Shown piece by piece: positions 1 to 10,965 of a DNA stretch of 64,000 nucleotides (positions within the stretch are counted from its first letter, which is position 1; each line of letters starts with the position of its first letter). Below the pieces are notes generated by a model. That model was not told where the DNA came from and did no database searches. It saw nothing but the letters and a program-made list of their open reading frames with translations. The DNA is from Epiperipatus broadwayi (taxonomy: Eukaryota; Onychophora; Udeonychophora; Euonychophora; Peripatidae): NCBI GenBank assembly GCA_028023455.1, contig JAQFVV010000020.1, positions 11,754,385-11,818,384 of the forward strand. Direction: 5' to 3'. The translations under genes and the position numbers were made by a program.

Positions 1-755
1 GGTCATACAATGACAGTAAACTAGGAGTAGGCAGATATATTATCAGCTGCAGAGAACAGATCTAGCAATGATAAATGTATTGCATCTTTAGCCTGTCATT
101 GATAATATTTTAACACTATTTCTGAATACTTCCATAATGTTAGTTAACTCAGGTATTGGCTTTCTTAGATTTAATATCAGTCACTTGGGTGATTTTCAGG
201 CTTTAAACTTCTTGAAACTGGTTAACTTTATTTTGACAAATTGATGAAAGATTGAATCAATTAATAGCATAATTAATGACCTGCATTAACCTAAAAATTG
301 AATTAATTACAACTAACCCAGATGTATATACCACTCAAATTAGTCACTGCTGTTTTTCAATGAGCACTATTTCATTAATTTAATTTTTTCTTCAACTTTT
401 AGATCTACTTTCTGCATGGAGAATTGTTCATACCTATGCACATAGCAGTTCTTATTTGCTATGAAACAAGGTCCATTCTTAAATATTTATTACAAATGAC
501 ATCAATAAAAAACATATTTTTATAGTATGTACTTTAGAAGCTTTATAAAAAGTGTCTACTACCAATAATATATACTTTACCTTTAGAATTTTTTTCAAAT
601 AAAATTATTTTACTTTTTTTTTCTGGTTAATCTTTTAATCAATTGCAGGAGGGGAGGATAAAAAATAATGAAAATTAATTAATTTTATTTATTAATACAG
701 ATTTATTCCATGCAACTCTATATGTGTACATAGATTTTGTATCATTACACGATAC
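1..755. other. AT-rich DNA, no gene seen
   Basis: No long open frame, RNA gene or repeat with recognisable ends is visible. The stretch ends in a short (TA)n tract just before a TGTAACGG junction. Confidence 0.6.
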
Positions 756-2090
756 TATATATATATATATTGTAACGGTACCACCCTCTCAACGAGATAA
801 GTTAAGGCAGTACATCTCACTATAATCAGATTTAAAATCTTCATATAGGATGCCATGAATGATGTGATTTAATTTTAATATAAAACTATATCTGTTCCAA
901 ATAAATAATTTATTATGGACTAATTAAAAATTCAAACGCATTTGTATAAATCATAATAATCTTTATTTACAAAGCTATGAGTATGAGATTAGAACATGAA
1001 ATCTCGAAAGCGCTAAGCAAACCTATTATAACTTTAGTGTAAAATTATAGCTTCACTATTTAATGCGAAAAAAAAAAGTCGCATATTTATAATTTAATTA
1101 TTAATATAAATTATATCTAAACCACATAAAATCAATCTTCAACTTAATTGATTTAATCGTTATGCTCAGATTTCAAACTCAGGGAAGTTTAACAATTGAC
1201 TCTCTTCAGGGGTTCCTATCAATATATTAGAGTAATAATAATAAATCTCACTATCTTTTTAAAATGGGTTTCATAAAGTTAATATAATAATCAATAAAGA
1301 TTATATATTCAATGTTTGATCTTATCTTATAACATCAAATAAATAAATAAATAAAATAAATCAAAGACTTAATTTAGTTTAATATAAAACATAACAATTA
1401 TTTATTTAACAAATAAATAATTTAAACTTTATAATATATAAAAATTATTTATATATCTACTATCTTATATTTAGAATATAAATATATTCTATTTACCCAT
1501 TGTAGATATATTTTTTAATTTATAACACTATATGATTTAATAGATGAAAAGATCGTGAATAAAGATTTTATAACTTATATAAAGTATATCTATCTATCTA
1601 AATATTAAGATTACTATACTGAAACTATCATGTAATAATTAGATTATACAAATAATAATTTAATTATTTGTATGTAATATTTTCATCCTCTAAAATAATT
1701 ATATGTAATTTATGATCATTAATACAGAAAATATATAAATCTATTTCATACCAATGTTAATCATCTATTCAACTATATTAAACAACGATTATTAAACCAT
1801 TTGAATTAGTAGAAACAAAGTAATGTCATGTCATAAAAAATATGTAAATTAAAGAATAATTTAATTTCTTATCTCTAAATTCACTCTATCCCTTTAATAT
1901 ATTTATATATCTTTCCCATGTTAATATTTCTTATCACATGTCTAAATTTTTATTAAATATAAAAAAATAAAAATATTTTAAATTATTGATCTTCCCTTCT
2001 TATTCATTTCTTCAATGAAATGAATTTAATGATAAAGGAAATGAAATTAATGTTCACCAAATGTAATTTTTAAGAATGGTATTTATAAAA
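756..2090. other. (TA)n followed by a TGTAACGG-start segment, otherwise AT-rich
   Basis: A (TA)n tract at 756-770 is followed directly by TGTAACGGTACC. The same arrangement of a TA tract abutting TGTAAC or TGTAAT recurs near 28987, 34551 and 56300, so this probably marks the end of a repeat element. I could not find its other end. The rest is very AT-rich with short (AATA)n runs and no open frame of note. Confidence 0.4.
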
Positions 2091-2096
2091 GTTAAT

Positions 2097-2456
2097 GCAA
2101 TAATCCTAGATGCTCCTGGAATTTGCTTGTTCAAGAGGCAAATGTTTTGATGACTTATTCAAAAGCTGCCATTATATCCAATAATGGGACATGAGATTGT
2201 GGAATGGAAATGTTTAAATCTTTTCCAAGAACAGCTAATTCAGCATCTGTAAGATATTTAGAACTAAGATTTTTAACTGATGGAGCTGATAGATAGTTTG
2301 TTATAATATGAGTTTTGACATGTCTATGTAGAGTTACAAGTTTATTCTTTGAGATTCTTTTATAATTCCATGTAATTTAGAATATGATCTCTTCACTGCT
2401 TGACAAACTCTTGAGAAGTCTTTATCTAAAAGTTTATTTTTTAGAAAACATTCCAT
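2097..2456 (-). pseudogene. Penelope-like element, N-terminal fragment
   Basis: Reading leftward from an ATG at 2456, the minus strand encodes MECFLKNKLLDKDF and then, after a frameshift near 2347, a segment containing VKNLSSKYLTDAELAVLGKD followed by LLDIMAAFE and stops. The motif 'V.NLSS..LT.AE..VLGKGLNF' is characteristic of the region upstream of the reverse transcriptase in Penelope-like elements. It is established knowledge that these elements encode a reverse transcriptase followed by a GIY-YIG endonuclease. The copy is broken by one frameshift and two stops and no RT follows, so it is a relic. It lies head to head with the plus-strand PLE C-terminal fragment that begins about 130 bp to the right. 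Confidence 0.75.
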
Positions 2457-2583
2457 ATTTCTAATAGAATATATGGTTTGAAGAGTAGAGAATACAACTA
2501 CTTGAAATGTGTAATTACTAAGGTGTGTAATTCATTTACATGTTATTACTAACAAGTTGTTTATATTTGAAAAGTTTAAATAA

Positions 2584-3156
2584 AGCTTAAAATTTTCTAG
2601 ACATTTAACATTCTTTAATTATAAACAAAATAATTTGGGTAATAAGATTGAACCAGAAAATATAAATTGGATAAAACTTTCATGTGTTCCTAAAATTTAT
2701 AATACATTATTAAAAAATAAAAATTATATAGATCAAAATATTAAAATGGGATGGTCAAACAGTAAAACTTTTGATATATTAGTAGGGAATTATAAGATAA
2801 AAGATGATATAAAATATAAAAAGGGTATAGTATATAAAATTACTTGTGGGGTTTGCAGTATGGTTTATTATGGACATACATCAAAACAATTAGAAGAAAT
2901 GGTTAAAGAACATAATAATGCTATTAATAGAAGAGATGACAGATCTGCATTATATGTTCATTACTTAAAATATGGACATAGAATAGATTGTGTTAAGAAT
3001 ATAAGTCCATTAAATTATATTAAAGAAATTAATAGAAGAAAAATATATGAAACCAATTACATTAATTATAACAGAAATAATTGTATGAACATTTATAAAA
3101 CATCAATTAATTTAACAAATAATTGGACAATGAAAAATGAATGGACGGTTGTATAA
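2584..3156 (+). pseudogene. Penelope-like element, linker and GIY-YIG endonuclease C-terminus
   Basis: The frame is open from 2584 (a stop lies at 2581) to a TAA at 3156, about 190 codons. The only start-like codon near the left end is a TTG at 2635, so it is best read as a 5'-truncated frame. A GIY-YIG nuclease domain is visible about 64 residues after that TTG: GIVYKITCGVC, then VYYG in place of YIG, then LEEMVKEH. In PLE relatives the last motif is L..R..EH and carries the catalytic arginine; here it is methionine. The paired cysteines, the SALYVHYLKYGH helix and the downstream KEINRRKIYE block fit PLE endonucleases. The reverse transcriptase is missing. A minus-strand PLE N-terminal fragment lies immediately to the left, so the two pieces face away from each other. 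The intact 573-bp frame suggests it is younger than the other PLE relics here. Confidence 0.85.
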
Positions 3157-3420
3157 TATGTGTTGTTATAGAGATATTTAAATGTAATTATAGGCTTGTG
3201 TTAATTTTATATAGAGCCGGTAGATGCCACTATGTATGCAGTATAGGTTATTTTTTTAATTAAGCCATATTGAAAAGGGCAAAAATTTAAAATTTGCCTA
3301 AAAGAGCTTTTTTATGTTTTATTTGTGATGATTATATGACTATATTACAGATATTGTTATATATCATTTTGTTATTAGTAAAGATATTTTATTATATGTA
3401 TGATTTATTTTTACATTTAA
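3157..3420. other. AT-rich DNA after PLE fragment
   Basis: Probably the 3' untranslated part of the PLE copy. Nothing recognisable. Confidence 0.35.
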
Positions 3421-4176
3421 TAACCAAAAGACTGTTTTTTACGAGGCTCCTCGTCGACATCTGAAATCACTCTAACTCAGCCAGTTTTTATATGAAAATA
3501 TTCGTTAAATACGTATTGAATTCGTTTTTAAAAGTTCTGTACGATGGTGACATCTTCCGATTTATTTTAGAAGTAAAAAATAGAAAAAAAACGCATTTAA
3601 ACCTAAACAAAGAAGGAACATTATTTGTGATTGGTTCTTAGCATGCTCTCAGCCGAAAAAGACATTCTGATTGGCTGGAAAGAACAAAGAAACTGCCTGA
3701 TCAAAGAAAATAAAGAAAAACGCTGAGATTTTCATTTTGAATACGATTTAAATTATTATTAAATAATATTTATGGAAATTAAACATAATTTTCAGAGAGA
3801 ATAATAAAAAAACAAAATTATTTTCGAAAAATATTGAAGATTTTAGTCCAAATATTGAAGTTGTAGTAAAAAGAAATATTTACTTTTCTATAACGTAAAA
3901 GTCGATCTTTTTGTTTACATTATAACTTTTATGTTGCCGATATTGAATATTTTAGAATAAATAAATAGCAATTTATTTTTGAAAGAACTTTCGTTTTTTT
4001 CATGACCTGAAAAATTAATTATATACTTTTTATAAACGTATCTGAGTTGAATTTAATATTATAGGCAAATATGTTTTAACAATAGGCTTTGTCTTCAGTT
4101 TGTGAGTTGGCCAATTAAAAGATTTGATTTTTATCTGATACAACCAATGATAAAATTAGCGGTTAAAAGGTTAATA
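3421..4176 (+). repeat. 750-bp repeat R750, copy 1
   Basis: Begins TAACCAAAAGACTG and ends GCGGTTAAAAG. A second, closely similar direct copy occupies 4763-5516 within the hAT element. The unit contains several CCAAT-type motifs (TGATTGGTTC, CTGATTGGCTGG, TTGGCCAATT), more CpG than its surroundings, and the short self-complementary CGAGGCTCCTCG. No convincing open frame is seen. It may be a DNA-transposon fragment (TTAA-like borders), but the homology runs past those borders, so the true ends are unclear. Confidence 0.8.
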
Positions 4177-4423
4177 TATGATGGAAATAAGCCAACGTAT
4201 TATCACATATATGGTTGATATAAGTATTTATTCATTATCATAATTAATTCCATTTTAAATTTATATACAAATGCAGCATGCATATGTCACTGCATATAGT
4301 TAATTAATTGGATACAAGTTTCACACACATCCAGTAATAGTTACTTAGATAGATATTAGTTTTTTTATATGAAGGACTATTTGGCTTATATATTTTCAAA
4401 ACTTACGTATATACTAACATATA
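4177..4423. other. Spacer between R750 copy 1 and the hAT element
   Basis: AT-rich, no coding signal. Ends at the left 8-bp target duplication of the hAT element. Confidence 0.4.
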
Positions 4424-6363
4424 CAGTTAATCAGTGGTCTTCAACCACTGGGCCACGGACCGGTACCGGGCCACAGAAGTTTTGTACTGGTCCGCAGCTA
4501 GACTGGAAAGAAAGTTTCTAATAACAAAATAATACGATTTTAAACTTTTAATTAATATGAACAATTTTTATTTATTTTTTCATCGCATTTTTTCCCAATT
4601 AAAAAAAAAGAAACAGAACAAAAACAAAATCTAATCAATCATACATAAATTAATTTGTTTTTCTATTTATCCCAGATGTTTATGGGGGGGGGGAGAAAAA
4701 GTTTTGTATTATACAACTCCGGTTGTCTTTTGATAGCCAATCACAGCTGCTTGTCAGCATTGTTAACCAAAAGACTGTTTTTTACGAGGCTCCTCGTAGA
4801 CATCTGAAGTCACTCTAACTCAGCCGATTCTTATGCTAAAAAATTCGTTCGATACGTTTTGAAGAGATTTTTATAAGTTCTGTACGATGGTGACCTCTTC
4901 CGACTTATTTTACAAGTAAAAAATTAAAAAAAATGCATTTAAACCTAAACAAAGAAAGAACATTATTTGTGATTGGTTCTTAGCAAGCTCTCAGCCGAAA
5001 AAGACATTCTGATTGGCTGGAAAGAACAAAGAAACCGCCTGATCAAAGAAAATAAAGAAAAACGCTGAGATTTTCATTTCGAATCCAATTTTAAGTATTA
5101 TAAAATTATATTTATGGAAATTAAAATTATTCTCAGAGAGAATAATAAAAAAACAAAATTATTTTCGAAAAATATTGAAGATTTTAGTACAAATATTAAA
5201 GATGTAGTAAAAAGAAATATTTACTTTTCTATAACGTAAAAGTCAATCTTTTTGTTTATATTATAGCTTTTATGTTGCCGAAATTGAATATTTTAGAATA
5301 AATAAATAGCAATTTATTTTTGAAAGAACTTTCGTTCTCTTCATAACCTGAAAAATTAATAATATACTTTTTATAAACGTATCTGAGTTGAATTTAATAT
5401 TATAGGCGAATATGTTTTAACAATAGGCTTTGTCTTCAGTTTGTGCGTTGGCCAATTAAAAGATTTGATTTTTACCTCATACAACCAATCATTTAATTAG
5501 CGGTTAAAAGATTAAAACAATAAAATGTAATGTGACTTTTTTTGATCTCTTAAATTTTTTCTACTCTCTCTTTTAATATTTCATTTTTAGTGTTTTTTTT
5601 GGCTTTAAGTTTTATTTTGAAAATCAATTTTTATTACCCTTTTTTAAAAATAATAAGCAAAAAATAAGTACTGTCTCTAACATTTACAATGTATTTCTCA
5701 ATATATCCCCACCACCCCAAAATAAAGTAAGATCAAAACTTTTGACTTTTTCAAGCTTCATTTTTTTTTTTGTTTAAAAATACGCCCACTTTTTTTTTGG
5801 CCTATAAGGCAATATTTTTTTTGGTTTTATTTGTATACCGCTAAAATACTAAAACTTTTATTTTTAAAACCAATTTCTGTTACCTTTTTTTAAAAATAAA
5901 AACAAACAAAAAATAACTTTGGTGTCTATCTTTTGTCTCAGTTGATGACAAAGTATTTTTCACCCCCCCCCCCAAAAAAAAAAAAAAAAAAAACTTAAAT
6001 TAAAACTTTTGACTTTTTCAACATTCAGGTGAATAACATTTTATTCTTGCATCTTTTAACAATGAAATAATAAACGTAAAATGCAAGCACATTAATGAGA
6101 ACGATTGTCATTGTATGTTTTCTGTAGCAGTATGACTGCGCAACTCAAGAAAGAGTGTTCAACATGTGAAGGTAAGTAACACCATTACTATATACATTAA
6201 CTAGTGTGCTGTTTTGGTCAGTTATAACAATTATGCTTATCTAAGGCTAAGTAGGTTACATCTTTAAGAAAATTTATCTGTAAACTTCTGCCGGTCCACG
6301 AAATCTTATCCTTATTTTTACCGGGCCGCAGGGGTGAAAAGGTTGAAGACCACTGCAGTTAAT
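4424..6363. mobile_element. Non-autonomous hAT DNA transposon with 8-bp target duplication
   Basis: The element spans 4432-6355. Its left end reads CAGTGGTCTTCAACC and its right end is the exact inverse, GGTTGAAGACCACTG. Subterminal GGGCC/CGG-rich blocks are inverted as well: 'GGACCGGTACCGGGCC' on the left, 'ACCGGGCCGCAGGGG' on the right. The flanks are a perfect 8-bp duplication, CAGTTAAT, at 4424-4431 and 6356-6363. CAGTGGTTCTCAACC-type termini with 8-bp target duplications are standard for hAT elements of animals. No transposase frame is present, so it is non-autonomous. Inside it are the second copy of the 750-bp repeat (4763-5516) and a roughly 230-bp tandem duplication of T-rich DNA (about 5521-5770 and 5800-6020), the second unit containing a C-run/A-run near 5962-5993. 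The perfect target duplication indicates a fairly recent insertion. Confidence 0.93.
4763..5516 (+). repeat. 750-bp repeat R750, copy 2, inside the hAT element
   Basis: Aligns end to end with 3421-4176 in the same orientation with only scattered substitutions and small indels. Either it is an ordinary internal part of this hAT family and copy 1 is a separate fragment, or an independent element inserted in the hAT. Confidence 0.85.
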
Positions 6364-6497
6364 AACTGTTACTTAGGAATTCTTTGTTTACGTTGGTTAG
6401 AATATATATTCATGAAAAAAGTAATATACAATAAAAACGTTGTGTGTGTATATATATATAAATTATAACAGTATCCACAACAGACTTTTAAGTTATA

Positions 6498-7085
6498 TAT
6501 AGGGTATATGAGCACAGACTTTCACACAACCCACCTCTCTCCATTCCATCTCATAATACTGATACACTTGAACACATATATGTCGAAAAGATAAATAACC
6601 ACCAATATTCATAATTCATGCTAAACCAGCAATCATCAGTTGGTCCAGATTACCATCTCTACACATATCTGCAATAAGTGTTCAGATATATATTAAGATA
6701 GCCAATATTAATACTTTAATGGACAGGCTTCAATCCACTCCAAACTCCAACTCTTCAACCATCCATCCAATTGAAAATCTAATGGCAAATCAAAGACCTC
6801 AGGGTGGCCTTTGAGCGTTCCATCATCAGATTTTTAATTGGATGGATGGCCGAAGGGTTGGAGTGTGGAATGGATTGAAGCCTTTCCATTAAAGTATGAA
6901 GATTGGCTATGTTAATATATATCTGAACACTTATTACATATATGTGTAGAGATGATAATCTGGATTAACTGATGATTTCTGTTTTAGCATGAAATACATA
7001 TATTGGTGTTTATTTATCAGTGTTATGAGATAGAGTGGTGAGTGGTGGGTCGTGTGAAAGTCTATGCTCATATACCTATATATTA
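6498..7085. repeat. Foldback (palindromic) repeat FB1, two arms about 300 bp
   Basis: The left arm (about 6498-6835) and the right arm (about 6840-7085) are inverse complements: 'AGGGTATATGAGCACAGACT' on the left matches 'AGTCTATGCTCATATACCT' on the right, and CCATCCATCCAATTGAAAAT matches the centre of the other arm. Further copies of the arm sequence occur at 22838-23130 and 46795-47900, with related DNA at 10586-10965 and 39800-39870. A segment reading 'GGACCAACTGATGATTGCTG' with downstream 'GGTTTAGCATGAAAT' is the best conserved part. Most likely a palindromic MITE-like element or inverted pairs of a short retroposon. Confidence 0.75.
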
Positions 7086-7475
7086 CATATATTGATATGG
7101 GTATATAATAAGCCTGTATTTTAGTTATTACACTTCTAAGTTGTAAATAGAAATGAATTAAAAGATAAGGCAAATCGTGAAAAGAAGGTGAAAGCTGAAG
7201 GTCAAAACACTTTATTATAAATAAATATAGAATGAATGTATATGTGTGGGTGTGTAAATATTATGATATAAAACATAATCCTAAATAATACATTTTCCAG
7301 TACAATATTTAACAATTTTAAATATTATATTAGTTCAAAATTTTATATTTAAAAGATATAGAATAATATAGCAATTTTTCACCAGGGATATATGAATCTA
7401 AAGAGAAAAAGTTTGAAATAATTTATTAAAATTATGTTTATATCTCTTTATTAAAGTGAAAAGAGATCAGTATTT
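7086..7475. other. AT-rich DNA
   Basis: No gene. Part of a local duplication: the block ending TTTTAATTCTCTCTTTT near 7489 recurs, diverged, at 7633-7675. Confidence 0.4.
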
Positions 7476-7489
7476 TAATTCTCTCTTTT

Positions 7490-7586
7490 GTTTGTGTGTG
7501 TGTGTCAAAGCGTCAGCCGGGAAGCGAACCCCTGGACAACTGCTTGTAAAGCAGCTGTGCTAACTACTTGGCCACCAACGCTTGAC
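7490..7586 (-). mobile_element. Short tRNA-Val-like SINE, subtype A
   Basis: On the minus strand the body reads as a complete tRNA-like cloverleaf: 7-bp acceptor stem, GGCCAAGTAGTTAGC D-arm (A box), anticodon loop TTTACAA giving UAC, and a B box GGTTCGCTTCCC. It then ends in TTTGACACA. Imperfect flanking duplications (AATTCTCTCTTTT at about 7477-7489, AATTCTCTTTTTT at about 7587-7599) support retroposition. There is no non-tRNA body. It is unlikely to be a functional tRNA because several similar copies here carry poly-A tails and target duplications. Confidence 0.85.
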
Positions 7587-7599
7587 AATTCTCTTTTTT

Positions 7600-9230
7600 T
7601 TTTTTGGAGCAAAAAGTTGTTCTGTTTATAATATCTCTTTATTATATTGGAAAGATATTGAATATTTTAATTCTCTCTTTTTCAAATGGAAAACAGTTAA
7701 TACTCATATAAAATTGTTTAAGAAATAATGATTTTATATTACTATTTATAATTTTTGAAATATTATATATTAGAAATAAAAAAATCTCAGTTTTCATTAA
7801 AGTAATTAATTTTTTTAAACAATCAGATCCGCTTCCTAAACGCTATCTAAAAAAATTCATTTCCATTTCCAGTAATCATGAAATTTGAATCAGAAAAAAT
7901 CTAGAGCTAATAAACCGATCTCTCGTGTCTGAATTCTACTTATGGAGAAATAACTTTATGATCGTTGAAGTATATGGATAAACCGATTGAACTCTACACA
8001 TACGTTAACTTTTAAATCTGTTACGTAAAGAGTAAATGTAGATACCAAATTAGAGTCAATTTTGTAAATTTTAAAGAAATTGATATTTATCGTGTAATCA
8101 CTCTGAAGTCAAATAAGCTGTTAACAATTATACTCTCTAAAAAGATTTTATTTTGGAAATAATAAATTGTTTTTATTTACAATTGTTATCATTAATTATA
8201 ATTTAAAAATTTGGAACTATTCTGCAGGTTAAAGCATATAAGTTTGATTTTTTATCGATTTCAAATCGATAAAAATTAAAAAAACCCAAAACGTTCAATC
8301 AGCTTTACAATTACATTATTTTGTGTGGATATTAATTAATTAATTCAAAATTATGTGTACTTAACAGATTATGTGATATTATTTAGATAGCATTTTGTTT
8401 TGTTTTTGATAGATAAATAATCATTAGTCAATTTTAACAATAAACATAAAATAATTTACTACATTTTTTTTTCTTATAAATAATTTTTATTAATATATAT
8501 ATATATACATTTATTTACCAAACAATCCACGTATTTTCGTATGAGTGACGTTATATTTATAATTATAATATTGAAAATTTAAGATGATGTTAAGTATCAA
8601 ACTGTATTCTTAATGAGATATACCATCTGTTATATTATTTTTCAATAGTAAATTATGCTAAAGATAAGATGTTAATTTTTAAATTTGCTTGATATTATCT
8701 TACATGTTACCGCGCTTCCGATATATCACTATATATATATTAATAATGCATATTTATATTATATATAGATACAAAATCAACCCATCATATGCATAAATAT
8801 TATTAATAAAATAAATCCAGGTATATATTCCACTTATTAAGTAAATTTACCGCCCATGGCATAAAGAGTAAATCCGTTGGGAATTTATAAGAAGGAGAGT
8901 AAATTCATCAATAATTTATATGTATTATCCTTGAATAAATAATTTGACAATAAACAATAAAATTGTATAGTTTACAGTTATACTATATATGATTTTCTTT
9001 TTATTCTTGCTGTGTTATTTTGTAGATAATAGAGTTACTTATACAATAATGTATCCACATAAAGACAGATATATTTCATAATATATTAATACACTAACAA
9101 TTTCATTAATAGTAAATGTCTTTACTTTAGTCATTTAAATAATAAACAATAAAAAAAATCGTATAATGGAATATTATTGACGACTCCAAATATAATGGGA
9201 TATTAGTTGAGCAAAAATAACTATTTAAAA
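7600..9230. other. AT-rich DNA, no gene seen
   Basis: Short (TA)n runs near 8498 and 8731; no open frame, repeat border or RNA gene recognised. Confidence 0.5.
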
Positions 9231-9510
9231 ATGGTTACTATACATTGAAAAAATTAAAAGACTGAAGTGGAGTTGGGCTGGATATATTGTTAGAAGAGAT
9301 GATAATAGATGGACAGTTGAAGTTTTGAACTGGATTCCAAGAGATTGTAAAAGACCCAGAAAGAGACTACATGTGAGATGGATGGATGAAATAAGAAAGT
9401 GTGCAGGGGTGATGTGGAGAAAAGAAGCTAAAGATAGGAAAAAATCGATTGAACTTGGAGAGACCTTCATCCTGCAGTAGAGTGATAATGGTTGATGATG
9501 ATGATGACTA
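9231..9510 (+). pseudogene. RTE-type LINE, 3' end of ORF (copy 1)
   Basis: From 9247 to a TAG at 9480 the plus strand encodes an uninterrupted 77-residue C-terminus: EKIKRLKWSWAGYIVRRDD, then RWTVEVLNWIPRDCKRP, and finally ELGETFILQ. The 'KLKW.WAGHI.RR.D.RW....L.W.PR..KR..GRP..RW.D' pattern is the familiar C-terminal region of RTE-type endonuclease/reverse transcriptases. The frame is followed within a few bases by a TGATGATGATGATGA tail. RTE elements are known for very short 3' untranslated regions made of such repeats. A relative with TGG in place of this TAG (62450) shows the original frame ended eight residues or so later. Strongly 5'-truncated. Confidence 0.85.
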
Positions 9511-9519
9511 TGCATTCAA

Positions 9520-10400
9520 ATAAAAATTGTTAAATTCAAATATATAGCTAATATCAACCAACCATTTGTGACGATGTTGACTTATAACCCAACACTGAAG
9601 ATCAAACTAATAACCATTATTCCAAAAGCATTTTAATTTGGATTTTCTAATTTCAATAGATAAGAAAAAAAATAAAACTTTAAGGTGCCAAACCTTCTTA
9701 ATAGAAAGTTTACTTTTAGAAAACTTATTAACACTTGATCATCATCATTTTAAAATTATTACCATTATTCCTGCATAACCTCCAGGGGATTGCATGATTT
9801 CTCATGGTTGTGGATATTAACCCTCCTCAACTGCTATTAAATTCAAAAAACATACTGGAAGCAATGGTCATCAACTCAAATCTCAAAAAACCATAATAAA
9901 AGAAAAATTAAGGAGGCAATTTTCATAAATAGAAATAAAATGAATGTAATTTATAGACAAGCTGCTAACGTTAAAATTCAGAACACTTAGGATTTGAGTT
10001 GATGACTTTTACTTCAGTTATGTTTTTTGCATTCAACAGCAGTTGAGAAGGGTTAATACCATAAGAGATGTTAATAGCATAATCTTTGGAGTGAGTTTGA
10101 TAGCAACCATAAACTAAATTGATTAATAAAAAATAAGTTATTAATGTATTAACAATAGAAATATAAAATTGTTGATTATATATTTGCAACTATTACTAAG
10201 TATAACAAATATAATACAAAGTATTAAAGATAATTATTAGAGATATTTTAAGTTTAAGGCTTTAGAATAATTATATTGATAAGATCTTACCAAATGTAAA
10301 GTTTGAAAAGTTCAAAACGATGGTTTTCTGCAGATGTACTTATTTGCCTATAATTTTGATGTTTTATAACCTTTTCAGACAAACAGATGCCACATTGAAA
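9520..10400. repeat. Duplicated segment SD1, copy 1, with a foldback insertion
   Basis: Shares an ordered series of blocks with 12205-13170 (same strand), for example TTAAATTCAAATATAT, CATTTTAATTT, AAATTATTACCATTAT, ACTAAATTGATT and TGATAAGATCTTACCAA. It is interrupted by its own inverted repeat: about 9811-9888 is the inverse complement of 9988-10056 (TCAACTGCT...TCATCAACTC). Non-coding. Confidence 0.65.
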
Positions 10401-10585
10401 TTTTATAGAATTAACTTCAGACACATATTTTCACAATAACTTGTTTTAACAATTCTAGGGATAAATGCTATGTATTACCAGAAAATGGAAATAACAAGGA
10501 AAAATAAGGCTAAAAATAATGGTTATCTTTAAAAAACTATGAAGGAAAGAATTTGAACTCAGACTTTAAAGCTCCCTACAGGTAT

Positions 10586-10965
10586 TTACTCCATCCTATA
10601 CAACAGATACGCATGACCCCATAATGCAAAAAAGATAAATGATCTCCAACATATGTATTTCATGCTGAACCAGCACTCATCAGTTGATCCAGATTAGTAT
10701 CTTCTATGCATATATACAATCACTGCTCGGTTTATATTAAGATAGCAAATCCTCAAACTTTAATGGACAGGTTTTAATCTTCTTCACCAACCAATCCTTC
10801 AGACATCCATATCTTTGAAAGATGAAGAAAATTGAAGCTGCCCATTAAAGTTTAAAGATTTGCTATCTTAATATAAACTGGTTCAGTGCAAAATACATAT
10901 ACTGGAGAACATCTTTTCACATCTATATGGTCATGTGTATCTGTTGTATGGATTGGAGTGAATAA
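10586..10965. repeat. Foldback repeat, diverged FB1 relative
   Basis: Left arm (10586 to about 10800) and right arm (about 10815-10965) are inverse complements, with shared words such as TATACAACAGATAC / GTATCTGTTGTATG and TTAATATAAAC. The right arm lacks about 60 bp present in the left. The segment CACTCATCAGTTGATCCAGA relates it to FB1. Confidence 0.7.

Noticed and set aside
9225-9515. 96-codon minus-strand frame
   Set aside because: Antisense to RTE copy 1; the His-rich start is the complement of the TGA tail.
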